Shown piece by piece: positions 46,056-58,200 of a stretch of 64,000 bases of DNA (positions within the stretch are counted from its first letter, which is position 1; each line of letters opens with the position of its first letter). Source of the stretch: Panagrolaimus kolymaensis (lineage: Eukaryota; Nematoda; Chromadorea; Rhabditida; Panagrolaimidae); NCBI GenBank assembly GCA_028622995.1, contig JAJQJQ010000027.1:1798001-1862000 (forward strand). The letters run 5' to 3'. The notes below the pieces were generated by a model. It had not been told where the DNA came from and made no database searches. It saw nothing but the letters and a program-made list of their open reading frames with translations. The translations under genes were made by a program, and so were the position numbers.

Positions 46056-47496
46056 TAAAACATTTATACATACTTTTTCAAAGTTTATTCATTCAAAAAG
46101 AAAAGCGTAATAATGCAAATAGAAATTTTTGTTAAGAAAAAGCTTTAAGTTTCATTACTTGCATACTTTTACCTGAATTGAAGCAAAAGTTAGTTAAAGT
46201 AATTTTAATAATAACAACATCGAAAACTTCAAGAAAAAAATGTAAAAATTAAACATAGCTGTCTAAAATAAAGATAAAAAAATCTTAAAAAGTTCACAAA
46301 ACATTTAAAAATTAAGAATATAAAAAATAAAGTTAGAAAAAATCTAACATTTTCTAAAGGAAGTGCGATGGAATTTTTTTTCCATTCTCGCCAATGATAC
46401 TTGCTCTGTATAATATGAAGTCGCTGAGTTATGTCGTTGCAATGATAATAACTTTAAGAAAAAAGAATAGCGGATAACCAATAAAAATAAACTAAACAAA
46501 TGCGCTTAATTGTTTAAATAAATTTTCGATGAAAAGTATTGTGAGGGTTATTTTGCACTTCAAGTTATCTTTGTTTTTCCTTTGCTTGTGTCTCTATTTT
46601 ATATTATCGTAACGATTGAGCTTGGCCGTTTATACTCGAATTTGATTGAAAATGACTATGTTGTGAGATGAGGTTTTATTGATCTGTAGCCCCCGAAAAT
46701 GTGCATCGTACGAGGGCTATACGTTTTCATATGCCTTGGGTTATCAAGGAATAATTTGCACCAGGGCAAAGAGATGCAAATTTCGGGGGAAAAACTAAAT
46801 TTTTGTTATTATTTTTCAGTTTTGGTGCTATCTTTAGCATAGATTTAGCATGTAGTTGCTTGTGATATTTTTTTGTTGCTTTGCTTTAAAAAAAAAGTAT
46901 GTCATGGTTTTATTCCGCAACAAAAAATTGCCACAGATCGCTTTCGTTTGCTTCTTGTTTTGCCATCCACCAATAAATCCAAGGCTTCCGTTTTTCTAAT
47001 TCAATGACAAAAGCAACGGAAAAAAGAAAAAGAATTTTGGGATGAAACTAATTCTCTTTTTTTTCTAAATACATTAATTATCCCCAAAAAGCAAACTACT
47101 AAATGAAAAAACCAAAGAAGCAATTTTGTCATTCATCATCATCTTCAAAACTGGTGGTAGAGTTCATTAAAATAATAATTTTTACACAAACTAAGTACGT
47201 ACATATATTTTTTTTCTTCAAGTAATTCCATGTCTTAAATAGCAACAAATTTTTCTTTATTTTTTGCACTTTTTTGATAAAGTCCCTCAATTTTCATTCA
47301 TTTTCATTTTTAGAATTTAAAAATACATACTGCTTTTTTAAAGAATTCTCCAAAATTTAAAAAAAATCTACAAAAATATACGAAACATCGTTTTTTAAAG
47401 ATTCAAGTTCAAAACTAGGATGAATCACGATAGTTATTGAAAAAAAAATTGTTACTGTGTAGTTTCTTTTATTTATTGGGTAGTTGTTTTTTTGAA

Positions 47497-47648
47497 CTCG
47501 ATAGTACAAAAAAGCTCCAGAAGCTGTCATTAATGGTTTGCTTAATGATGCATTACGCAAATAAAAACAACTCGCCGGAGCGATAAGATGAGATTGAGTT
47601 ATGAGCTGAGCAATGCAATAAAAAAAAATTAAGGTTAAAACCTGCCAT
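47497..47648 (-). pseudogene. Relic exon conserved between spacer blocks (copy Y)
   Basis: The minus strand encodes FYCIAQLIT...HLIAPASCFYLRNASL...LMTASGAFLYYR, aligned with copy X. The upstream ATG (47648) is out of frame by one base because of a nine-T run. Confidence 0.45.
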
Positions 47649-48523
47649 TTAAAAAAACCTTTTTAAAATAATCTTCGAAAAAAAAGAAAGAAATAAAATT
47701 TTCTAATAAAATATTGAAAAAAAATTTTTAAAAGCGTACGTTTTTTGAAGGAAATGGGTAACAATGAAAAGAATCAATAAAAAAAAAACGTCCTCAGCAG
47801 CTTTGCGATATATTTTTATTTTGTTCTCTAACGTACATGCATTCATCGCGGACAAACGTTTTTTATGTGCCAGCCGCTGTTTTTTGTTTTATTCTTTTCT
47901 TCGAAGCTTTGGTCCTTTTTTACTTTTCAGGGTTTTCTTTTTAATTTTTCGAGAAGCAAAATTTTTTTTGACATATGATAGTTTAATTGCTTAGTTGAGT
48001 TTCAAACAAAAGTTGATGGTTATTCGATTAAACGATCGATCCCTTAATAATATCGGGTTTTTTAAATTATCATTTAGTTATTGTAACAAATATTAAGACT
48101 TTAGTTGCAATAATGTTCGACTAATTTCAAAACGATGTTGGACCAATAATTACGTGGGAAGAAGTATATGATAAAACGCTTAAAATTGTTCGATATGTTA
48201 TCTTAACATTTAAAACAACAATAAAATTTAATACTGATGAGGAGGATAAAAAAAAGGACCAGATTCATCGAAAGAAGATCCAAATATAAAGGTTTAACTT
48301 TTTGTTGATTTATAAAAGAATTTAATTCATTTTCTGACAAACTTCCTAATAAATGAACTAATAAACAAGTTCGATAAACTAAATTCAAACTTTTAAAGGT
48401 CAAATTATTTTCCTTTTCACTCTTGTTTCTTTACAATGACCTGTGTGAAAAAAAAGTATGTATGTACGCTACGTAATATTTAGACAATAAACTCGAAGAA
48501 GGACACGTGGGTGTTAGAGAAGT

Positions 48524-48577
48524 AGACGACGACAAACCATTCTATCATGTTTTTGCACCTTTTTGTCGTCGTCGTCT
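48524..48577. promoter_or_regulatory. Hairpin of GACGACGAC / GTCGTCGTC 90-140 bases upstream of transporter 2
   Basis: AGACGACGACAAA at 48524-48536 is complementary to TTTGTCGTCGTCGTCT around 48562-48577. It lies just upstream of the ATG at 48662, in the promoter or 5' UTR. The other two transporter genes lack it. Its function is unknown. Confidence 0.45.
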
Positions 48578-48661
48578 TTCTAAACTAATTACCTTGTAAT
48601 GGTTTTTTAAAACTTTTTTAATGTTTATTTTGAAATAAAAAAATATTGGTTAAAACAAAAA

Positions 48662-51600
48662 ATGGATACTTCAGGCGATGAAAATGAATGTAAGTTTTAA
48701 CTTTTTAAATTAATTTTCGGATATAATCGAAAACTTTCATTTTCTTTCGATGATTTTTTTCCCAACAAACTTTTCCCTTCCATTTTTTCTTTCTATCAAA
48801 AAATTGATCACATGAATTCGAACTTTTTCTTTCCCTTTCTTTTTTTGTCGCTACTTTAAAAAAAAGAAAAAGAAAAAATATGTTTTTTTCGCTGTCATTT
48901 TTTATGTAGACAATATTTTATAGATTAGTCCTTGTTAACCTGGAAAATAAAATCCCAACAAAAAATATTGTCCATAAAATTAAAAATTGAGAGCGTGAAC
49001 ATTGAAAAAAAAGTTTTAAAAAAACAATGGATTTTGACAGACAACTATCCTTAAAAAGATTTATGAGTTTCAGCCACCAAAGTTTTCCATAATCAAAAAA
49101 AATAAAAAACCGCAAAGAAAACTTTGAAAAAAAATAAATTGCAATATTTTGGCCCCTAATAAACTAACAAAAATTTTATGGTGGCGACGATGAAAAAAAA
49201 CATATTTTATTTTTTTTTGTCGGAAGTTAAAACGCTTGTTTATTTTTTATATGTTTGAACAAGAAAAAATATATACATTTTTATTATTATTATTATACAT
49301 GATCGCATCACATCGAAATCAAATTTTTTTTTGTTGCTATCAGTATTCCACACAAAAAACACACAAAACCAAAAACAAAAAAAGAAAGCACTAAACTGAT
49401 AAAACAAATACTTGTCTCTCTAGTACAGGACTACTCTCTCTCTCTCAACTTGCCTGCCTGCTTTTTTTTGTGGAAGTGAAAGTATAGAAATAGAAACAAT
49501 GTGCTTCTTTTTCTTTCCCAATCCCAAAAAAAAAGTTTTATTTTGCTTCCATTTTTTTGTCCATCAAAAAAATAATGCAAAAATAGTACTTTTTTTTCTT
49601 TTACTGATTGAAAAAATAATAATATTGGTGATATTAGTTGGAAGGAAAGAAAAAAGTTATTATAAAAAAATAAGCTTTTGTTGTTAAAATTATCATTGCC
49701 GCCGCCGCTGCTACGCTTTTGGATTCTCGATACTTTTAAAGATGCCAAAAACAAAGAAAAATTTAAGTATGTTTTTTTTTTCTTTGTTCCTTTTTTTAAT
49801 ATCAAAAAAACATGGGTGGAGTCTATTTTAGGATATTTTTCTTATCCTTGGTGTTCTTTGGGCTTTTTTCAGGACTTAAAAAAATTTTTTTTTACCGTAA
49901 TTAAAATTTTCCGCTTGATTGATTATGTTTTCTATTTTTATCTTTTTTTGTTTTGTTTTTAGATGATCCTCTCGTGGACGACGCTGGACCTGAAACTCCA
50001 TTCCTTCCTCCACCACATTCCGCAAACGAGATGGTTGCAGCTGCTAAACCCAAAAAAGAGCCTGAAACATGGGGAGAAATGTGGAAAGCTTGGCCAAAAT
50101 CCACTTTTTTAATTGTTGGAAATGAATTTTGTGAAAAATATTCTTATCTTGGAATGCGATGTAAGCAAACCTTTTTTTATCTTTGAATTTTTGAAAATTA
50201 TGCAAATTTTAAATTTTAAATATTTTTTAGCTATCTTAACTCTTTATTTCTTGAATGTATTAAAATTTGGTGATAAATTTGCTACAGTATTTTTTAATAG
50301 TTTTTCTTTGGTCGCTTCCCTCACTCCTTTATTGGGATCATTCATAGCTGATGGATTTATTGGAAAATTTAGGTAAGCGTTTTACAAAGTCACAAACAAC
50401 TTTAAAAAAAGTTTAATGAACTTAACTCTCAAAATTAAGATCACAAAAACGTGAATCTCATTGCGATATTTTTGAAGCAAAAAAGTTTTTATTTTTGGGT
50501 AAAAAAATTATTTTTAAAACTACTCTTGCAACGGATACTTGGAAGCGACGATGCGAGAATTTTGGAAAACAAATTCTTCCAGATTTTCGTTTCTAAATTT
50601 CCTTTAGATTATTAAAAATTTTAAAAAAATAATTGGATCTTTATATTTAAATTTATTTTTTAGAACAATTATTATTGCATCCGTTTTATTCGTGATAGGA
50701 CAACTCATGATTGCTTTTTCTTCATTCAATCCCGCGGAATCCTCCGTACATCCATGGTTGGATTTTGCCGCTTTAGCCATTATTGCTTTAAGCAATGGTG
50801 GAACTAAACCTTGCGTGGCGGCATTTGGAGCAGATCAATTTGATCAAAATCACACTAAAATGATTTCATTATTTTTTGCTCTTGTTTATTATTTCATTAA
50901 TTTTGGAAGTACCACTTCAGCGTATGTGGCTCCATTATTTCGATCCATGTCTTGTTTCGGCCATGATAATTGTTATCCCATGGCTTTTGGAGTTTCAGCT
51001 TTTCTTATGATTTGTGCAACCGTGGTTTTTATGATTGGAAGTTTTAGTTATAAAAAACCTGCACCAAAAGGAAATATTTTTGGTGAAGTTTGTAGTGTTC
51101 TCAAAGTAAGTAAAAAAAATAATAAGAAAAATTAATTTGAAAAGTCAAAAAAAATTGATGGAAACTATCACTTTTAATAATTTTTGTATTTTGGCTCTCG
51201 CTGCGAAATAAGCTATAGTTTTTAAAGAAAAACTAAAGTTAAGCAAGCCTAATTAGATTAAAGATTTATTTAACAAAAATCCACAAAAATTAATTTTTAA
51301 AATAAATTTTTAAGGGTATTTTGCTACGAAAAAAAATTTACGGTAAAAAAATTATTTTCTCTTCGAGAAATTTTTTAAATAATGTTTTCAAAGATTCTAA
51401 AAATTGGAATTTTTTTATTTATAATTTATTAACTTTTTTCTAACGCTTCTTTTTAGGGAGCTATGTTTAATTCAGGACCCAAAAGAAACCATTGGCTTGA
51501 GCGCTATCTTAACACCCATGAATGCCTTAATGATCCAGAATGCATGGAATTGAAACAAAAGAAAAAAAATCCCAAAGCTTGTCAAAAAGCTAATTTAATT

Positions 51601-54075
51601 AAAGACATTCGAGGATTGATTAGTGTTTTAGTTATGTATTTACCTTTACCTATTTATTGGGCTTTATATGACCAGCAAGGATCGGTATGGTTAATTCAAG
51701 GAATTCAAATGGATTGTCGAATTTGGGGTAATACTTTACTTTTGCCTGATCAAATTCATATGCTTAATCCTTTGCTATGTTTATTATTTATTCCAATATT
51801 TCAAATAATTATTTATCCTTTATTATCAAAATGTGTTGATGTTACGTAAGTTTTTTTTTTAAGGAAAAAAAGTTTTATATCCAAAGTAAAAAAAATTTTT
51901 GTTTTGATTTTAGACCTCTCAGAAAAATGGTGGTTGGTGGAATTCTTGCTACTTTAGCTTTTGTTGCAACTGGCATAGTTCAACTTGAAATAAATGTAAG
52001 TTAATAATAATAAAAAAATTTTGAAACCAAAAAGATTTCAAGATTTTTAAAGCTCAAAACAAATAAAATTATTCATATTTTTTTTATTTTTTAGAAAACT
52101 CTACCAGATTTTCCACCAAATAATTATGCATTTGTGTCAGTAATGAATAGTTTAAAACCTGGTTGCAGTGTATCTGGAATCGGTGATTATTCTTTTCAAC
52201 CATTAGCATATAATACAGTAAGTCTTTTCTTTTTTTTAATTATAATAAAAAGAAAAGTTACACATCGCAAGAAGAGACGAATTAAATTTTTTTACATATC
52301 TTATGAGTTTCACAAAAATAAAGCCAACAATAAAATCATTTTTTCGATAAAAAAAAATCTGAAGTGAATAATAAAAAAATGTTTTTGGTTTCGCTTGCAT
52401 TTATTTTTTGTGATAAAAAAAATACTATTTATATTTTTTATTCGATGAAGCTTTCTCAATTTTAAATTCCATGTTTTGCTAATATTTCATCGTTTTTAGT
52501 CCCTAATAAATGACAAGAAAACTCATACATATGAAATGCTTAAAGTTCCCATGGGAAATGATATCATTTTTAATTTTACTCATAGCTGCAGCGGAAATGA
52601 TTATGTAAAAAGTTTTATTGCTCCAGAAATAAAAAATGGAAAAATATATAATTTAATTATCACCGAATTAGGAGCAGTGATGCTTCAAGTAAATCCAGAT
52701 AAACCTAGAAAAGGAACCGGGGAATTTAGTCTTTCATTAACCATGGCTTTGAATGACACAAATTATCAAAGTCATTTTGCTTTATGTCGAGTAAATCCCA
52801 AAGAAAAGTATCCTTGTGATCCTCGAAAGCCAGCAGATTTTTATTATTTTGAAATAAATTATAATGATGGAAGGGATACAGATTTGGATAGTGTTGTTCC
52901 ATATCAAACTAATTATGGAAATGTTTCAACAACTCATCTAGTTTCATCTTATATTTATAAAGCTGTTCGACCTGGAAAGTAAGTAACTTGTGTATTCGAG
53001 GAATTGATTTTCAAAAGATTAATTTCTATAAAATATGGGATTTTTTTCTTTCATAAATCATTAAAATTTTAGTGTCATCTATTAAAAATAAGGCTTATTC
53101 TATTTTTAACAAAAAAATAAAAAGCATTTTTTATGCTAAAGCTTTGTTTTTTAAATTCTTTGATTTTATCGGGGAAAAATCATGGTTTTTTACATTTTTT
53201 ATTTCGGTTCAGGAGTGCTTAGATTCAAAAAAGCTTTTTTTACTATTTCTTAGCTTTTTTCTTTTAGTTTTACATCCCAAAAGTTAGTGATTAAAAACAG
53301 ATTCAAAATTAGCAAAATCAAATATTAGAGAAAAATTCTTGGAACAAAGTTTTTGCTTTAAATCCAGAATTTTAATTCCTGCCCTTTTTTAGTTGGAGTG
53401 TATGGTATATGCATAATTTAGCTAAAAGTGTTGGAATGCAATCCCTCTCTCCCGAGCAACTAAACATCACTAGCACGGGTCATTATATTTACATCATCGA
53501 ACAAGGTGGCGTTTATGCTGCGGTTTTTACTGGATCTTATGATTCAGTAAGCTTTTATTAACAAATTATTTCTTTTCAAGCGATCATTTTTTTCAAAATT
53601 TTAGCCAATTTACCATGTAAATCAAATAGTTCCATCCAATACTGTAAATATTTTATGGCAAATTCCACAATACATTTTAATTACTTTGGCTGAAGTCCTC
53701 TTTGCTATTAGTGGAAATGAATTTGCATATTCTCAAGCTCCACCATCTATGAAAGCGTTGGTTTATGCACTCTGGATTTTTACCATGGCTGTTGGAGATT
53801 CAATAATTATATTTATTGCACTTTTTGGTTTATTCGATGATATTGCCATTCAATGTTTCGTTTATGCAGGTAAAAAATTTATTAAATATTTATTGGAAAA
53901 ATGTGTAAAAAATCTCTGTGTATTTTTAGGTGCCATGTTTGTGGTTATTATAATTTTTGCTTTACTTTCATTCTTTTATTACGAATATAAAACTTATTCC
54001 ATTGATGTTGAAGATGAAAAGAAATTAATTTTAAATGAAGAAAATAATGAAATGGTTTTAGAAAATTCTCCTTAA
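48662..54075 (+). CDS. PEPT-type oligopeptide transporter, paralogue 2 (815 aa)
   Basis: Exons: 48662-48689, 49963-50160, 50231-50372, 50664-51105, 51457-51845, 51914-51995, 52095-52217, 52500-52978, 53393-53546, 53605-53869, 53930-54075; every junction keeps phase. Exons 3, 4, 6, 7, 9 and 10 have exactly the lengths of paralogue 1 (142, 442, 82, 123, 154, 265). Marks are NEFCEKYSYLGMR (residues 63-75), GSFIADGFIGKFR, YYFINFGS, ALYDQQGSVW (Asp342 kept) and FAISGNEFAYSQAPPSMKA. Lys68 and Asn98 replace the ExxER arginine and TM2 histidine of mammalian PEPT1, and IFQIIIYPL has Gln where PEPT1 has the Asp paired with the TM7 arginine. Intron 1 is the longest first intron (1.27 kb) and contains ACTGATAA. 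The C-terminal tail is acidic. Expected role is peptide uptake; proton coupling is uncertain. Confidence 0.95.
49395..49402 (+). promoter_or_regulatory. GATA-type site ACTGATAA in intron 1 of transporter 2
   Basis: ACTGATAA matches the extended GATA motif associated with intestinal genes in nematodes (ELT-2 sites in C. elegans). One 8-mer in AT-rich DNA is weak evidence. Confidence 0.25.
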
Positions 54076-55218
54076 AATATTTTTATTTTTTTGCAAAAAT
54101 TTTGTTTTATTATCAAAAATGGAATTTTACTTTAACTATTTTTTAAAAAATTTTTTTATATTGCCAAAACTGTGATTATCAGAAAAAGAAGAATGGTTCG
54201 AGCTAGTCAGTATTATTAAAAAAGTTAATGTTTATTTTTTTACCGGTTTTGTAAATTATTAAAAAAATTTTATATTTGTGAAATAAATTAATATCTTTTT
54301 TTCAATCGATTTCTTATAGTTTTTTTGTTGTAGTAAAAATAGAGAAATCAAAAAATAAAAATATATGGATAAAATCAAATAATGTGTGTGCGTTACAAAA
54401 TATTTTGGTTGGAAAAAGCAAAAATCAGAAGAAAGTAGATTAAAAAAAATTATAAATGTAAAGCGAAACACAAAAAGTGAGTTATTTTGATTAATCTTTA
54501 TTTACTTTTTTTGAATGCTTCAGATTAGCCTAACTCCGAATACATATTTTTTTTATTTTCTTTTGTTCCAAGCTTGTCATAACATTTTTGAAGAAAAAAA
54601 AACTAATGGTTTTATAAAATTAAGGAGTTATTCAATATTTAATATTAAAATTACATTCAAATGAAAAAAGAAATTTTTATGAGCCATCGAATTTCTTAAT
54701 GACGTATTAAAATATTCATCATTTCGATAAATCTTTTTTTTTGAAATTAAGAGAAAATGCCAAAGCTTTTTCTTCTTTGTTTATGAATTTTTTCGGTGTA
54801 AAATATACCCTTTTTTCACTATTATAGAAGCATAGCATGCAATATCAAACATTTTTTTGTATCCAAAAAAGCTTAAACAATTTTTAATTTGAATGAATAA
54901 AAAAGAAAATCGGACTTTGTCCCTCTAATGTATTCACTTTCCAACCAAATAATAGAAGGAAAAAATAAAAAATCATTGACATCAAATAAAAATCATATTT
55001 TCCTTTGTCTTCTTCAACCAGCTCCTTTACTCTAAAATAAAGAAGCTAGAAAGCAAGCATGAATTCATTGTAGTCTTTCATTTGGCATCAACCTTTTAGT
55101 TGATGTGAAAAAAAGAAATGTTATCTTTGTAGCAGTCTTTTTTCTTTCTTTTTTAAAGGTGTATTTAATTTTAATTTTGACAAAAAAAAAGAAGCTGCGA
55201 TTAAAATTAAAAATAATT

Positions 55219-58200
55219 ATGGATATAAATAATGGTACTACACCAGCCACTTCTTCAGCGTGTAAGTTTAAACCCGGAAAAAATTTTTCTGCCAAATTAG
55301 TTTCAAAAAAAACTAATTTTATTTTTCGAATTTATTGAGAGATTATTTTTTTATAGATAACTCCACAATAGAAGATGATGGCTGCAGAGATCCCCCACCA
55401 TCGCCACCACCAGAAAAAGTGGAAGTTGTTGAACTACATCCTCAACCTGAAACATGGGGAGAAATAATTCGAGCTTGGCCAAAATCCACATTTTTAATAG
55501 TTGGAAATGAATTTTGTGAAAAATTTTCATATTATGGAATGAGAGGTATGCCATTCAAAAAACCCCTCAAAATTAACAATTTTCATTTTTTTGGATAATT
55601 GCATTTATTATGTGTTGAGATTCTCTGGCAAAGTACAAAACCAAATGTGGCTTGCTGATCTTTGTTTAAATTATTTCCTTTTTTTTTCGCCTGTTTTTTG
55701 TTTGTTTGAGTAAACTTGGAATCTTTTTTTTTCAATTATGTTATATTACCCATTTTTTCTTCTTCAAGTTTTTCTTATCAGCGGCAGCAATGGTAGTAAT
55801 AATGCTTGTTAGACATAAATTTTATTTTATTTCATTATCTAACAAGCGGCATGCAGCTTACAACAAAAGGCTTAAAATAAAAAGAACTTTCCATTCCACT
55901 TCGATGAGCATCAATCGACAGCAAGCAGTAGCCTCGTGTTTGCTTCCTTTTTCTTCACACATTTTTTTAATGTGATATGTCTCCAATCAAAAAAAAATAG
56001 ATATGAAACGAGGAATTTTTTTTAGACAGCAGAAGAAAAAAATCTTAGCATTAATGAGCATTTTTTTTGGGTTAAAATAAGAAAAAATATATATGTTTTT
56101 TGAAAAATCGATAGACTACAAAAAAATCTTTTAAACTAATCAGCATCGGTATTTTTGAATTCTATTTTTCGGATAATTTTAATACAAATGTGAGAATAAT
56201 TAATGAAGAGATTTGCATCTTCTTCTCTTTAGCAACTTTGAAGCATAATAAAAAAAGGAGAAGAAAGTTTTGCAAGTTTTGTTTTCATGGGGAAATAAAA
56301 TCTCTTTTATTAAACTTATTTTGGAATATCTGTGCACTTTTTTGAAGAAAATATACAATAAAGTAACTAAAAAGTTTTTATGAATTTTGCTAAGTTTTTA
56401 TTTTTAAAATGGATTATAAACAAAAAACCAAAACAAAAAAATGCAGATGAAAAGAACTTTCATTGTTGTCAATGCAAAACATAAATATGGATAAAATAGA
56501 TTGTAAAAGAGATTTATGAAATCATAAAAAACAAACTCGTAAGGAAAAAAATAATTCAAATTCCCTTTCAATCTGCAAAAAAGTTAGAATTTTTCCACTA
56601 TGTTTTTTTTATCTTTTGCATTATTTTTGGTTGGAAAACTCAAGAGAGATGGAAAAAGTTTAATTTTATTTTACAAATAAACTTTAATTTTCAGCTGTGC
56701 TAACACTCTACTTTTTAAATGTCCTCAAACTTAGTGATAACTTCTCAACTGTATTTTTTAATGGTTTCACTGTTATTAGTTCACTCACGCCTTTGCTGGG
56801 TTCTGTTATTGCTGATGCATTTATTGGAAAATTTAAGTAAGCAAAGAATTCAAAAAAAATATAGGGTTAAAAATTTGTATAATAATTTCCCTTAATTTCT
56901 AGAACCATATTTCTTGTATCTATTTTATTCGTGATAGGACAAATAATGCTTGCATTTGCAAGTTTTAATGCTGCTGGTTCGCCTTTTCATCCATGGTTGG
57001 ATTTTGCTGGACTTTTAACCATTGCATTTAGCAGTGGCGGAATTAAACCCTGCGTATCTGCATTTGGCGGGGATCAATTTGAAGCACATCAAACTCGAAT
57101 GATTTCATTATTTTTTTCTGTATTTTATTTTTCAATAAATATTGGAAGTACTATCGCAAGTTTTGTGGCTCCATTATTTCGATCCATGTCTTGCTTGGGT
57201 CAAGACAGTTGTTATCCATTAGCATTTGGAATTTCAGCTGTTTTAATGATAGTTTCAGCTATATTGTTTATGGCTGGAAGTTTTAGTTATAAAAAGCGAG
57301 CACCTAAAGGAAATATTATTGTTGAAGTTGCGAAAGTTTTTAAAGTAGGTAAATTTGAAGAGGCTTTACCACAAATATTTAAAATACAATAGTTTTTAAA
57401 AAAAAATAAAGAGAGATTTTCTTTAAAATGTTGAATGTCCAAAAAAATTGGGGTTTAACAGTAAAAAATTTCCCACAATTTCATGATTAAAAAAAGTCGT
57501 GACAAGACAATATTTTTCAAGTTTTTAATTTTAAACTCGCCAAGTTTTTATCACCAAAATTTTAATTATTTTTTGCTTTTAAATTTACTTAATGATACAT
57601 ATTAGTGTCACAATTTTCAAAGAATAGCAAATTAGAGGGTTTTTTTTAACAAAAATTCCATTCTTTTTTTAATTTTTTAATTTTCTTATTAAAGATTCTT
57701 TTTTATTTCCTTAATTTTTTCTATTTTCTTCAGGGCGCAATTTGTAATGGCGGAAATGGGACTAAAAGAAAATATTGGCTTGAAAAATATCTTAATTCCC
57801 ATGAATGTGAAAATGATCCAAAGTGTATGGAATTAAAACAAAAAAAGCGAAATAGCACTGCCTGCGAAAAAGCTAACCTCATTAAAGATGTTCGTGGCCT
57901 TCTCAACGTAATTGTTATGTATCTTCCAGTTCCCATGTTTTGGGCTTTATATGATCAGCAAGGTTCCATTTGGTTAATACAAGGAATAGAAATGGATTGT
58001 CGAATTTGGGGAAATACTTTACTTTTGCCTGATCAAATGCAAACTATAAATTCAGTATTAATTTTAGTTTTTATTCCAATATTTCAAATTTTAATTTATC
58101 CAAATGTCGCAAAAATAGTTAAAATTACGTTAGTTTTGTAAAATTAGTTTAGTTTAGAAAATTTTAAATTTGGGTTTTAGTTCTCTAAGAAAAATGGTTT

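Larger units (their letters stand above)
45162..48180. repeat. Spacer duplication block, copy Y
   Basis: Direct paralogue of 32550-34830, with the same landmarks in the same order. It is longer because a MITE (45494-46055) is inserted. It includes the dispersed repeat at 47700-48010 and a frame-broken copy of the relic exon (complement of 47497-47648). Confidence 0.7.

Noticed and set aside
45777..46058. Frames on both strands in the 45.5-46.06 kb palindrome
   Set aside because: They are mirror translations of a MITE without known domains.
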